NCBI GenBank assembly: GCA_022239325.1
Contig: JAKOGP010000002.1
Coordinates: forward strand, 103,506-167,505
Length of the DNA stretch: 64,000 nt
Source: Flavobacteriaceae bacterium LSUCC0859
Lineage (GTDB): Bacteria > Bacteroidota > Bacteroidia > Flavobacteriales > Flavobacteriaceae
Reading direction: 5' to 3'
Shown in pieces: positions 24,964 to 33,880 of the stretch (the first letter of the stretch is position 1; each line of letters starts with the position of its first letter). Made by a program: the position numbers and the translations under genes. The notes under the pieces were generated by a model. It had not been told where the DNA came from, did no database searches, and saw only the letters and a list, made by a program, of their open reading frames with translations.

Positions 24964-25956
24964 ATGAAACACTATCTGTCTTTAGAAGACCTTCCAGATT
25001 TTGACCAGGCCATTACCCAGGCCATTGCACTTAAAAAGGAACCCAGGGCACAAACCCATTTGGGAAGGGCTAAAACCCTTGGCTTGCTCTTTTTTAACAA
25101 CAGCCTTAGAACCCGTCTTAGCACTCAAAAAGCAGCTAAGAACCTTGGCATGGAGGTCATGATCATGAACTTTTCCGAGGAGGGCTGGCAGCTGGAATTT
25201 GAAAACGGTGCGGTGATGGATCAAGGAAAGGCAGAACACGTAAAAGAGGCTGCTGGAGTACTTTCTCAATACTGTGATATTATAGGAATAAGGGCCTTTG
25301 CAGGTTTAAAAGATTATGAGGAAGACCGTCAAGAAAAAGTACTGCATTATTTTGCAAAGTACGCCTCAGTGCCAGTAGTGAATTTAGAAAGCGCTCTTGG
25401 GCACCCCTTACAGGCTTTAGCAGACGCCATGACCATTACAGAGCAGGCGGGAGCAAATGAGGTGTTGCACTCACAAAGAAATGAGAATGAAGCATGGGAG
25501 CCAAGGCCAAAAACCAAGGTGGTATTAAGTTGGGCGCCGCACCCAAGGGCCTTACCCCATGCGGTAGCAAATAGTTTTGTGCAGGCGATGAAAAAAATGG
25601 AGGTCCATTTTGTAATTAGCCATCCAGAAGGCTATGAATTAGATCCAGAAATAACAGCCGGAGTACCAATAGAAACTGACCAAAATAAAGCTTTAGAAGG
25701 CGCCCATTTTGTGTATGTAAAGAACTGGAGCAGCTTTAAAGACTATGGACAAGTTCGGTCTCAAGACCCCTCCTGGACCCTGAGCTCACAGAAACTCAAA
25801 AACGCAAAGTGCATGCATTGTCTGCCGGTAAGACGAAATGTGGTTATAGCAGATAGCGTTTTAGACGGACCCAATAGCCTTGTACTTGAGCAGGCCAACA
25901 ACAGAACCTATGCGGCACAATGGGTGCTAGGCCGTTTGTTAGAAGATAATCATTAA
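24964..25956 (+). CDS. argF': N-acyl-L-ornithine carbamoyltransferase (SOTCase/AOTCase type)
   Basis: 330 residues. It carbamoylates N-acyl-ornithine instead of ornithine. The carbamoyl-phosphate loop SLRTR (47-51) is followed by LSTQKAAKNLGM, and HCLPVRR near 284-290 replaces the HCLP-x-H pattern. These match Bacteroides succinylornithine transcarbamylase rather than ordinary ArgF. The residue that sets acyl specificity (Glu92 in Xanthomonas acetyl enzyme, Pro90 in the Bacteroides succinyl enzyme) aligns with Ala90 here, in MDQGKAEH. A small residue argues for succinylornithine, or at least against the acetyl-type Glu. ArgE downstream would then act on N-acyl-citrulline. Confidence 0.93.
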   Translation: MKHYLSLEDLPDFDQAITQAIALKKEPRAQTHLGRAKTLGLLFFNNSLRTRLSTQKAAKNLGMEVMIMNFSEEGWQLEFENGAVMDQGKAEHVKEAAGVLSQYCDIIGIRAFAGLKDYEEDRQEKVLHYFAKYASVPVVNLESALGHPLQALADAMTITEQAGANEVLHSQRNENEAWEPRPKTKVVLSWAPHPRALPHAVANSFVQAMKKMEVHFVISHPEGYELDPEITAGVPIETDQNKALEGAHFVYVKNWSSFKDYGQVRSQDPSWTLSSQKLKNAKCMHCLPVRRNVVIADSVLDGPNSLVLEQANNRTYAAQWVLGRLLEDNH

Positions 25957-25966
25957 AAGCCTTACA

Positions 25967-26737
25967 ATGAAAAAACAACTAAGCATTGTTAAAATAGGTG
26001 GCGGGCTTATTGAGAACCCTCAAGCATTAAGACGTTTTTGTGAGCTATTTGCTGCCCTAAAAGGGCCTAAGGTTTTAGTCCATGGAGGGGGGAAATCTGC
26101 CACAGCTCTGGCCAGCAAACTGGGAATAAAAACTAAAATGGTACATGGAAGACGCATTACTGACAAGGAAAGTCTTGAGGTCACCACCATGTCCTATGCT
26201 GGCTGGGCCAACAAGACTATTGTGGCATGTCTGCAATCTTTTGGTTGTAATGCTTTAGGATTGAGCGGTGCAGATGGCAATAGTATTTCTGCAGTAAAAA
26301 GAGCTGTTTCAGAGATAGATTACGGATTTGTAGGAGACATCACTGCCGTGAATTACAGCCTCATAGAAAAGCTTATAAAAGCGGAGATATGTCCGGTATT
26401 TTGCGCTCTTACTCACGACGGAAAGGGACAGTTACTTAACACCAATGCAGACACCATAGCCAGTGCCCTCTCCGCTGCCATGGTAGTGGGTTATAGCTGT
26501 AGGCTTTTGTACTGCTTTGAAAAAGACGGAGTGCTTTCAGACCTAAAAAAAAATACGGTGATACCGCTGCTCACAGAGGAACTATTGGAAGAGGGAGTGG
26601 GCAATGGAAGCATACATGCGGGTATGATTCCCAAATTAGAAAATGGGTTTAAGGCACTTCAAGCTGGTGTAGCAGAAGTGATTATAGGAAACGAAAACAT
26701 CTTAAAAGAAAAGGGGCATGGCACCCAATTAAAATAA
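25967..26737 (+). CDS. argB: N-acylglutamate kinase
   Basis: 256 residues. Amino-acid kinase fold: VKIGGGLIEN at the N-terminus, KVLVHGGGKSATALASKLG (phosphate and acyl binding), MVHGRRITD, LGLSGADGN and LLNTNADTIASALSAA. It phosphorylates the gamma-carboxyl of N-acyl-glutamate. The N-terminal helix that mediates arginine feedback in hexameric forms is missing, so arginine inhibition of this step is unlikely; that would leave leader control as the more probable regulation. It starts 10 bp after the carbamoyltransferase. Confidence 0.94.
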   Translation: MKKQLSIVKIGGGLIENPQALRRFCELFAALKGPKVLVHGGGKSATALASKLGIKTKMVHGRRITDKESLEVTTMSYAGWANKTIVACLQSFGCNALGLSGADGNSISAVKRAVSEIDYGFVGDITAVNYSLIEKLIKAEICPVFCALTHDGKGQLLNTNADTIASALSAAMVVGYSCRLLYCFEKDGVLSDLKKNTVIPLLTEELLEEGVGNGSIHAGMIPKLENGFKALQAGVAEVIIGNENILKEKGHGTQLK

Positions 26738-26738
26738 T

Positions 26739-27821
26739 ATGGAGAACCAACACACTTTAGAAACCTATTATCAGGACGCTTTAAGGCTTTTACAAAGTCT
26801 CATTGAAACTCCCTCTTTTTCTTCTCAGGAAAATGGAACAGCTGCGCTATTAGAGGCTTGGTTTTCACGTCATGAGATTTCTTTTAAAAGAACTCATAAC
26901 AACCTCTACGCCTTTAATGCGCATTACAACCCCAATAAGCCAAACCTGCTGTTAAACTCACATCATGACACCGTAAAGCCAAACAAGGCTTATACCTTAG
27001 ATCCTTTTAAGGCCCAAATCACAAAAGAAAAATTATATGGTTTAGGAGCTAACGACGCTGGGGGCAGCCTGGTGTCGCTCCTGGCTACCTTTAGCCATTT
27101 TTACAATCGTAAAGACCTGAGTCACAACCTAATTATAGTGGCCTCTGCAGAGGAAGAGAGCTCTGGACCACTGGGACTAAACTCCATGCTCCCCATTTTA
27201 CCCCCCATAGACATAGCCATTGTGGGGGAACCTACGCTTATGAATTTGGCCGTTGCAGAAAAAGGCTTAGTAGTCTTTGATGGAAAAATAAGCGGCACGC
27301 CTTCTCATGCAGCACACCCAAATGACAATCAGGCCATTTACAAAGCGGCAAAGGTATTGCAGTGGTTTGAAAACTACCGCTTTAATAAAGTGTCAGATTT
27401 CTTAGGTCCTGTAAAAATGACGGTAACACAAATACAGGCAGGCAGCCAACACAATGTGATCCCTTCAGAGGTAGATATTGTGGTAGATGTTAGAGTGAAT
27501 GACTGTTATACCAACCGTGAAATTAATGACATTTTGGTGTCTGAGGCCCCCTGCCAAATGAGGGCTCGCTCCCTTAGACTAGGCGCTTCTTCCGTACCAA
27601 CAGATCACCCCATAGTTTTGGCAGCCAAGGCTTTAGGAAGAAGCACTTATGGTTCTCCCACCCTCTCTGATCAGGCCGTACTCTCTTGTCCGTCTGTTAA
27701 GTTAGGCCCTGGCGACAGTAGCCGTTCTCATACCGCAGACGAATTTATTTACTGTGAGGAAATAAAAGAAGGAATTTCAATATACATAGCGTTATTAGAA
27801 CGCTTTTTAAATCAAAAATAG
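26739..27821 (+). CDS. argE: M20 deacylase acting on N-acylcitrulline/ornithine
   Basis: 360 residues, M20 metallopeptidase family. Metal ligands lie in LLLNSHHDTVKP (first His-x-Asp), GLGANDAGGSLVSLL (bridging Asp) and ASAEEESSGPLGLNS (catalytic Glu-Glu). A dimerisation domain lies in the middle (about 175-285), with a C-terminal His in SSRSHTADEF. In an operon where carbamoylation precedes deacylation, its likely substrate is N-acetyl- or N-succinyl-citrulline, giving citrulline for ArgG. It is one base after argB and six bases before argH. Confidence 0.9.
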   Translation: MENQHTLETYYQDALRLLQSLIETPSFSSQENGTAALLEAWFSRHEISFKRTHNNLYAFNAHYNPNKPNLLLNSHHDTVKPNKAYTLDPFKAQITKEKLYGLGANDAGGSLVSLLATFSHFYNRKDLSHNLIIVASAEEESSGPLGLNSMLPILPPIDIAIVGEPTLMNLAVAEKGLVVFDGKISGTPSHAAHPNDNQAIYKAAKVLQWFENYRFNKVSDFLGPVKMTVTQIQAGSQHNVIPSEVDIVVDVRVNDCYTNREINDILVSEAPCQMRARSLRLGASSVPTDHPIVLAAKALGRSTYGSPTLSDQAVLSCPSVKLGPGDSSRSHTADEFIYCEEIKEGISIYIALLERFLNQK

Positions 27822-27826
27822 CAGCG

Positions 27827-29113
27827 ATGAAACTTTGGGACAAAGGGGGTAGCACCCACGAAAAAATTGATCAATTTACAGTAGGGAATGACAGGGCTTT
27901 AGACCTATTTTTAGCCCCTTACGATGTTAGGGCTTCCATAGCACACGCGCAAATGTTGGCCAAAGTAGGCCTGCTAAGCCAGGAAGAAGCACTGCGTTTG
28001 GTGGGTGGTCTGGAGCAAATAGGAAAAGAAATTGCCATAGGGGAATTCCAAATAGAAAATGAGTTTGAAGACGTACATTCAAAAATTGAATTCTTGCTCA
28101 CTCAAAGACTGGGTGAGGTAGGTAAAAAAATTCACTCTGCCAGGTCTAGAAATGACCAAGTTTTGGTGGCCATGCAACTGTTTTTAAAAGATGTAATTCT
28201 AGATCTAAAAACAGGAACCCAGAACTTGTTCGAGTTGCTTTTAGACTTGGCAGAAACCCATAAGAGCAAGATACTGCCGGGCTATACGCACCTTCAGCTG
28301 GCCATGCCTTCTTCCTTTGGGCTTTGGTTTTCAAGTTATGCAGAGAGTCTTATAGACGATGTCTATTTTTTAGAAGCGGCTTATAAGGTCTGTGATCAAA
28401 ATCCCTTGGGGTCTGCAGCCGGATATGGAAGCTCCTTTCCAATAGACCGGAAAATGACTACCCAGGCACTTGAATTTAGCACCCTTAAATACAACGTGGT
28501 TGCGGCACAAATGGGACGTGGTAAAACTGAAAAAGCCATGGCCTTTGGAATGAGCGGGCTAGCTGCTACCCTGGGTAAAATGGCTATGGATATTTGTTTG
28601 TACATGAGTCAAGATATGAATTTTATCCGTTTTCCAGACACCCTCACCACTGGGTCTAGTATTATGCCTCATAAAAAGAATCCCGATGTATTTGAGCTTA
28701 TTAGAGCCAAGTGCAATAAAATACAATCTTTACCCGGCCAACTCAGTTTGCTTACTACCAATTTACCCAGTGGTTATCACAGGGACCTTCAATTGCTCAA
28801 GGAAATTCTGCTCCCCTCCATCACAGAATTACAAAGCTGCTTAGATCTCATGCATTTTACCTTAAAGGACATCATACCCAATCCAAATTTAGGAGAAGAC
28901 CCTAAGTACGAAGCCATGTATTCTGTAGACACCCTGAACCAAATGGTCTTGGACGGCATACCTTTTAGAGAAGCCTATCAAAAAATGGCCACACATATAG
29001 CCAATGGAAGTTATGTACCCATGAAAGAGCTGTCTCATAGCCATGAGGGAAGCATGGGTAATTTGTGTCTAAAAGAAATTAAATTTAAAATGAAACGTGC
29101 CTGCAAATTTTAA
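27827..29113 (+). CDS. argH: Argininosuccinate lyase
   Basis: 428 residues. It splits argininosuccinate to arginine and fumarate, the last step of the pathway. The fumarase/aspartase superfamily signature GSSIMPHKKNPD is present, together with HSARSRNDQV and GYTHLQLAMPSSFG. The family average is slightly longer (about 450-470), and the C-terminus here is short and basic, ending in KMKRACKF, but all three conserved regions are intact. It is the terminal gene of the operon; no clear terminator follows in the next 160 bases. Confidence 0.95.
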   Translation: MKLWDKGGSTHEKIDQFTVGNDRALDLFLAPYDVRASIAHAQMLAKVGLLSQEEALRLVGGLEQIGKEIAIGEFQIENEFEDVHSKIEFLLTQRLGEVGKKIHSARSRNDQVLVAMQLFLKDVILDLKTGTQNLFELLLDLAETHKSKILPGYTHLQLAMPSSFGLWFSSYAESLIDDVYFLEAAYKVCDQNPLGSAAGYGSSFPIDRKMTTQALEFSTLKYNVVAAQMGRGKTEKAMAFGMSGLAATLGKMAMDICLYMSQDMNFIRFPDTLTTGSSIMPHKKNPDVFELIRAKCNKIQSLPGQLSLLTTNLPSGYHRDLQLLKEILLPSITELQSCLDLMHFTLKDIIPNPNLGEDPKYEAMYSVDTLNQMVLDGIPFREAYQKMATHIANGSYVPMKELSHSHEGSMGNLCLKEIKFKMKRACKF

Positions 29114-29187
29114 CTCAATGTAAAAAGCCCATATTAAAAAGAGACTCCGTCTAAAAACTCTGCCTGATTGCTATGAGGAGACCTCTA

Positions 29188-29260
29188 ACTTAATTATGGG
29201 TAAGAAGCCTTCGATTTAACTATAGTATAAAGGCCACTTACTTAATTGTGGGAAAAGAAG
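29188..29260. repeat. Short imperfect direct repeat
   Basis: ACTTAATTATGGGTAAGAAG (29188-29207) recurs as a near-copy at 29240-29260 (ACTTAATTGTGGG then AAAAGAAG), 52 bases apart. It lies in the 166-bp gap between the convergent argH and pseudouridine synthase genes. I see no gene in that gap. Confidence 0.5.
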
Positions 29261-29279
29261 TCTATAACTTTTTGTGGTA

Positions 29280-30236
29280 TTACTGGATCATTTTTAGGTT
29301 AATGACCTCCTGCTCGGTAAGCATTCGCCACTGGCCTCTAGGAAGATCTTTCTTGGTAAGACCAGCATATACCACACGGTCTAATTTAAGGAGCTCATAA
29401 CCCAAATGCTCAAAAATACGCTTTATGATGTTGTTTTTAGAGCTGAGAATTTCAATTCCTATTTCCGTAGCTGGAGCGTCTTTTATGAGTGAAATTTCAT
29501 GAACCCGAACAGGACCATCTTCTAGCACCAATCCCTTTCTGATTTTTTCAAGATCTGCTTCTTTTAATGCCTTATTAAGAGAAGCTTGATAAATTTTTCT
29601 AAAGCCATTTTTGGGCTTCGTAAGCTTGGTAATAAGCTCCCCATCATTGGAAAAGAGCAACAATCCAGAAGCTGTTTTGTCTAGGCGCCCCACGGGTTTT
29701 ATGGCTGCTTTTGTAGCGTTGGCTACAAGGCCTAAGGCAGATTTTGGATGGTTCACGTCCTTGGAGGCACTGTCAAAATCTTTGGGTTTGTTAAGGAGTA
29801 CATACACTCTTTTTTCAGGGTTTAATACCCGACCATCAAAGGTCACAATGTCGGTTTGACCCACCTGGTATCCCATTTCTACAACCGCTTTACCATTCAC
29901 TTTCACAGAACCTGCTGCAATAAAGATATCTGCCTCTCTCCTAGAACACACACCAGAGTTGGAGATGTATCTATTGAGCCTCATGGTGCCGTCTTTGGGG
30001 TTAGGGTTCTGTTTCTGTCCCTCTTTATTTTTGGCTTGGGAGGCTGAGGAGCCACTGGCAAAGGTATCCCTTTTTACCACCTTCCTAAAGCCTTTTTTAT
30101 TTGCTCCACTAGGGGTATTAGGGCGCTCCTCTGACTTACCTAAAGGAGCGTTTCCTCTTACACTGCTACTCTTTCTAAAAGTTCCAGCGCCCCTTCCCGA
30201 AGCTTTTTTCCCCTTATTAAAATCATTCCTTGCCAT
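29280..30236 (-). CDS. RluB/RsuA-family pseudouridine synthase
   Basis: 318 residues. An S4 RNA-binding domain (about 85-135, starting MRLNRYISNSGVCSRREA) precedes the RsuA/RluB catalytic domain. The catalytic Asp lies in PVGRLDKTASGLLLF (Asp186). The first about 80 residues are low complexity and rich in Lys, Gly, Ser, Asn and Pro, a common RNA-binding extension in Bacteroidota. The target is probably 23S rRNA by analogy to RluB; it could be 16S or 23S RluF-like. It is the last gene of the mevalonate block, 48 bp after the prenyltransferase. Confidence 0.92.
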   Translation of the reverse strand: MARNDFNKGKKASGRGAGTFRKSSSVRGNAPLGKSEERPNTPSGANKKGFRKVVKRDTFASGSSASQAKNKEGQKQNPNPKDGTMRLNRYISNSGVCSRREADIFIAAGSVKVNGKAVVEMGYQVGQTDIVTFDGRVLNPEKRVYVLLNKPKDFDSASKDVNHPKSALGLVANATKAAIKPVGRLDKTASGLLLFSNDGELITKLTKPKNGFRKIYQASLNKALKEADLEKIRKGLVLEDGPVRVHEISLIKDAPATEIGIEILSSKNNIIKRIFEHLGYELLKLDRVVYAGLTKKDLPRGQWRMLTEQEVINLKMIQ

Positions 30237-30284
30237 TGGCTTATATTTTCTGCAAAGGTAGTGTATTGTTTTAGAATGAGGTCA

Positions 30285-31190
30285 TTAAAAAAAACGGCCT
30301 AAAACCAAGTCTGGTTTTATAAGTAAAATTCCAAAAACACCACAAACAATCACTAGTTTAATGAGGTTGTGTAAACCCACATAATGCCTCTTGCTTTTGG
30401 CCATCCACAACCCTATAACGCAAAAGGCTATGAGCCCAAAAGCTGCTGTAAAATAGAGATCCATTTTTCCTATATCAAAATTAGTGACTAAGGCTGCTGT
30501 GGGCACAAAAGAGGCTAATAGAAGTAAACTAATACAAAGCTTAGCGGTGTTTACCCCATAGGTGACAGCTACAGTTTTGTAATCTAAGGTAAAGTCACCC
30601 GCCAAATTTTCAAGGTCCTTGATCATGTCTCTGGCCAAGATAAGGAGGAATAAAAATGAGGCATGAACAAAAATAACGGGTTCCAAATTTTTATAGTATA
30701 CGAAAACCGTAAAGAAGGGTGTAATGGCCAGGCAGGCAGACACAAAGTTCCCAACAAATGCCATTTTTTTAAGTTTGTGAGAGTACAGCCAAATTCCAAA
30801 AATATAAGCAGAGAAAAAAAGTACAGCTCTAAAAGACACGGCACTGGCAATAAAAACGGCAGAGAAATTAAAAACAAAGTAGGCGCTAATCTTTGCCCTC
30901 TGAGAAATGTGCCTATCTAGCATGGTCTTAGTAGGCTTATTAATCAAGTCTTTCTCTGCGTCATAAAAACTATTGATCATATAACCTGCAGCAATTACGA
31001 TGGCTGTAGCCAATACCAATAAGGCCAAATGTGGGTCCCACAAAAGGGCAGCCAGAGGCTTCTCAGGAGCCAAAATAAAAATGGAACACAGATACTGCGC
31101 TAAAATAATGAGCGCAATATTGTAAGCGCGGAGCACAGAAATGAATGCCAATGCCTTTAGGGCAATTCTTGCTAAAGGTCTTTGGGACAT
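30285..31190 (-). CDS. UbiA-family prenyltransferase (DGGGP synthase-like)
   Basis: 301 residues with eight or nine membrane segments. The two aspartate-rich motifs are N73-x3-D77-x3-D81 (in INSFYDAEKD) and D189-x3-D193 (in RDMIKDLENLAGD), as in UbiA enzymes that transfer prenyl chains. Its position next to mevalonate kinase and mevalonate decarboxylase fits digeranylgeranylglyceryl-phosphate-synthase-like UbiA proteins described in archaea and found in flavobacteria. Menaquinone MenA is the alternative. No menaquinone genes are nearby, so the ether-lipid-like role is favoured but not proven. Confidence 0.83.
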   Translation of the reverse strand: MSQRPLARIALKALAFISVLRAYNIALIILAQYLCSIFILAPEKPLAALLWDPHLALLVLATAIVIAAGYMINSFYDAEKDLINKPTKTMLDRHISQRAKISAYFVFNFSAVFIASAVSFRAVLFFSAYIFGIWLYSHKLKKMAFVGNFVSACLAITPFFTVFVYYKNLEPVIFVHASFLFLLILARDMIKDLENLAGDFTLDYKTVAVTYGVNTAKLCISLLLLASFVPTAALVTNFDIGKMDLYFTAAFGLIAFCVIGLWMAKSKRHYVGLHNLIKLVIVCGVFGILLIKPDLVLGRFF

Positions 31191-31199
31191 TTGTGAAAT

Positions 31200-32138
31200 T
31201 TAAAAATTGTAAACGACTTCTAATTTATAAGAAGACAATGCCTTTTTAGCCTTTTCTAGGTCTTCTGTAAATCCTAGAATATACCCACCACCGCCAGAAC
31301 CGCAAAGTTTAAGATAGTAATCGTTCGTGGCTAAACCTTGCTGCCATAAAGAGTGAAATTCAGCAGGAATCATGGGTTTAAAATGATCTAAAACTACCTT
31401 AGAAAGCTGTCTCATATTAGAAAAAAGAGAGCCGATATTGCCACTTACAAAGTCTTCTACACAGGCGTCTGTATGTTTAATAAACTGCTCTTTGAGCATA
31501 TTTCTAAAGCCTTCCTGTTTCATTTGCTCCATAAAAAGCTGTACCATGGGTGCTGTCTCTCCTACCTGTCCAGAGTCTATTAAAAACACAGCCCCTTTTC
31601 CAGCACTAAACTGAGATGGTATGGCGGTAGAGGCAATATGGTCTTGGGCGTGAATGAGAATGGGGAGGCTTAAATAAGAATTGAGAGGGTCTAATCCGGA
31701 GGATTTGCCATGAAAATAAGACTCCATTTTTCCAAATAATTCTTTGAGTCTCAGTAATTTTTCTCTTGTTAAATTTTCTAAGACCGTAATTTTTTGGGTG
31801 GCGTAATTGTCATAGATAGCCGCTACCAAAGCTCCACTACTGCCAATTCCATAGCCCTGAGGGATGGAAGAGTCAAAGTACAGGCCAGCTTGAATGTCTG
31901 CTTCTAAGCGCTCTAAATCAAAGGAAAAACTAAGCCCATCTGAAGCCACTAAGCTTTTCAAGTGGCCTAAAAAGCCTTGAAGGCTTTGGTTAGATGCAGG
32001 CTGGGTAGCTTCTCCTGGAGCAGGAATAATTAGAGATCCCTTTGCAGCGTTGTATGGAATGGAAAGTCCTTTGGAATCTTTAATAATTCCATACTCTCCA
32101 AACAATAAAATCTTAGCGTAAAATAAAGGTCCTTTCAT
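31200..32138 (-). CDS. mvk: Mevalonate kinase (GHMP kinase)
   Basis: 312 residues. GHMP kinase: N-terminal KILLFGEYGIIKD, the glycine-rich ATP loop YGIGSSGALVAA (96-107) and a C-terminal CGSGGGGYILGF motif. It phosphorylates mevalonate in isoprenoid synthesis. The neighbour on the 5' side encodes diphosphomevalonate decarboxylase (6-bp gap), so the identity as mevalonate rather than galacto- or homoserine kinase is well supported. The glycine-rich loop is one base class shorter than human MVK, as in bacterial forms. Confidence 0.88.
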   Translation of the reverse strand: MKGPLFYAKILLFGEYGIIKDSKGLSIPYNAAKGSLIIPAPGEATQPASNQSLQGFLGHLKSLVASDGLSFSFDLERLEADIQAGLYFDSSIPQGYGIGSSGALVAAIYDNYATQKITVLENLTREKLLRLKELFGKMESYFHGKSSGLDPLNSYLSLPILIHAQDHIASTAIPSQFSAGKGAVFLIDSGQVGETAPMVQLFMEQMKQEGFRNMLKEQFIKHTDACVEDFVSGNIGSLFSNMRQLSKVVLDHFKPMIPAEFHSLWQQGLATNDYYLKLCGSGGGGYILGFTEDLEKAKKALSSYKLEVVYNF

Positions 32139-32144
32139 AGCTTT

Positions 32145-33254
32145 TTATTCAAAAACAGGGCTACTGCCTGTTCCAACACTGTCACAAATATACTGCTCAT
32201 TTTCACAATGGGCAACTAATTCGTTTTCAATAAATTGGACCACCACTTCTCGCTGCTGCTCTGGGTACAATAAATGTACATTGGCTCCTGCGTCTAAAGT
32301 AAAACAAAGCGGTACGGAGGTTTCCTTTCTAAAGGCCCAAACCTTCTCAATAATAGATAAAGTATGGGGTTTCATGAGAATAAAATATGGACTACTGCTA
32401 AGCATCATCGCGTGTAATGTAAGTGCTTCCTGCTCTACAATATGGATAAAACTAGGCAGGTCTCCAGACTTCAAAGCCTTTGCCAATAGGGCTATTTGGC
32501 TGTGTGCTTGCGCAAATCTAGCAGCGGCGTATGGATGATTTTCCATGAGTCCATGACCCACCGTACTACTCACTACTTTTGCACCTTTGTCTACCAAAAG
32601 AATGCTATCCTGATAACTCCTAAAGACTTCATGAATCTCCTCGTATTTTAAAGCCGTTATATCGCTAGAAGCTTCAATAGAAGGGGTATTTCCCCACTGC
32701 ATGAGCGGTCCCTGAATACTTCTAGAAGCACTCCCAGAGCCTAATCTGGCTAAAAAAGAGGCTTTCCCATAAAAAGAATCCCCTTTTTCGGGAAACTCTC
32801 CAGACAAATCTAAAAGGCATAGGGACAAAGCAGCCATTGCGCTAGCAGAGGAAGCTATCCCACTGGAATGCGGAAAACTGTTTTCACTTTCTATACTAAA
32901 ATGATACTCGCTAAGAAAGGGCAAATAGCTGTGTACCCTATTAAAAAACGCTTTGATTTTAGGATGAAAATCTGGCTTTGCAGTTCCCTCGAACTTAAAA
33001 TCAAAAGAGAATTCAGAAGTCCCGTTCTGGCTTTCTGCGACCTGAGACCCTAAATGAGGTGCTTTTTCCTGGAGCGTCACCTTGGTTTTGGTCTTACAGT
33101 GGCTTAGGGTAAAACTCAATGAGGGATTGGCGGGAATTTGAGGCTCGTACTTTCCCCAATATTTAACCAATGCTATATTACTTGGGGCCTGCCAAAAAGC
33201 GGTTTCCCCCAATTTAGGGTTTTGGTTTTTTGGTATATAGGAGGCGGCTTCCAT
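32145..33254 (-). CDS. mvaD: Diphosphomevalonate decarboxylase
   Basis: 369 residues from the ATG chosen here. GHMP fold: WQAPSNIALVKYWGK (21-35), SLSFTLSHCKTKT, PHSSGIASSASAMAALS (phosphate loop) and a C-terminal LDAGANVHLLYP segment are diagnostic. It decarboxylates mevalonate diphosphate to isopentenyl diphosphate. A 12-residue longer start (33290) is possible, but TATATTTG (a -7 box on the minus strand at 33270-33277) lies just upstream of the shorter start, which favours 33254. First gene of the leftward operon mvaD-mvk-ubiA-rluB. Confidence 0.92.
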   Translation of the reverse strand: MEAASYIPKNQNPKLGETAFWQAPSNIALVKYWGKYEPQIPANPSLSFTLSHCKTKTKVTLQEKAPHLGSQVAESQNGTSEFSFDFKFEGTAKPDFHPKIKAFFNRVHSYLPFLSEYHFSIESENSFPHSSGIASSASAMAALSLCLLDLSGEFPEKGDSFYGKASFLARLGSGSASRSIQGPLMQWGNTPSIEASSDITALKYEEIHEVFRSYQDSILLVDKGAKVVSSTVGHGLMENHPYAAARFAQAHSQIALLAKALKSGDLPSFIHIVEQEALTLHAMMLSSSPYFILMKPHTLSIIEKVWAFRKETSVPLCFTLDAGANVHLLYPEQQREVVVQFIENELVAHCENEQYICDSVGTGSSPVFE

Positions 33255-33379
33255 AGAGATATTTTTTAGCAAATATAAGGGTTCTAGCAAGATATACTGG
33301 CGCCCTGATAAAAATGAAGGATTAAAACAAATAGGGTGGTTTTTTTTGGTAATTTAGGGGTTCTTTAAAAAACAACTTT

Positions 33380-33853
33380 TTGAAAAAAAGTATTTATTAC
33401 ATCCTCATCTCTGTAGCCATTTGTTTGTTGGTAGGCTTTTTATCTGGATTTGCCACACAAAGCTCCGTAAATGACTGGTACCTCACCTTAAATAAGCCTT
33501 TTTTTAACCCGCCTAACTGGGTGTTTGCACCAGTATGGTCTGCCTTGTATATTCTCATGGGTATAGCTGCTGGTATGGTTTGGGCAAAGGGGTATTACCA
33601 CATATGGGTAAAAACTGCCCTGTATCATTTTGTATTTCAATTGCTCTTGAACGCCCTATGGTCTATTGTATTTTTTGGGCTTAAAAGTCCCTTAGGTGCT
33701 TTATTTATTATCATAGCGCTGAATATTTTACTGGTATTTACCTTTAAGTGGTTTAGGGTGGTAAAAGCTGCAGCCGCCTATCTGCTGCTACCCTATATAG
33801 CTTGGGTGGCTTTTGCAAGCCTGCTCAATGCTGCTATTTGGTACTTAAATTAA
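33380..33853 (+). CDS. tspO: TspO/MBR-family membrane protein
   Basis: 157 residues with five membrane spans and the aromatic-rich TspO signature: NDWYLTLNKPFFNPPNWVFAPVW in the first loop, then WSALYILMGIAAGMVW, LNALWSIVFFGLKSP and LPYIAWVAFASLLNAAIWYLN. TspO proteins bind porphyrins and sterols and modulate tetrapyrrole, carotenoid or stress responses. The start codon is TTG with no in-frame ATG nearby. It is divergent from the mevalonate genes, 89-125 bp away, and may share the regulatory gap. Confidence 0.92.
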   Translation: MKKSIYYILISVAICLLVGFLSGFATQSSVNDWYLTLNKPFFNPPNWVFAPVWSALYILMGIAAGMVWAKGYYHIWVKTALYHFVFQLLLNALWSIVFFGLKSPLGALFIIIALNILLVFTFKWFRVVKAAAAYLLLPYIAWVAFASLLNAAIWYLN

Positions 33854-33880
33854 CGCAGTAGGAATCTCTTTTTAAAGCAT

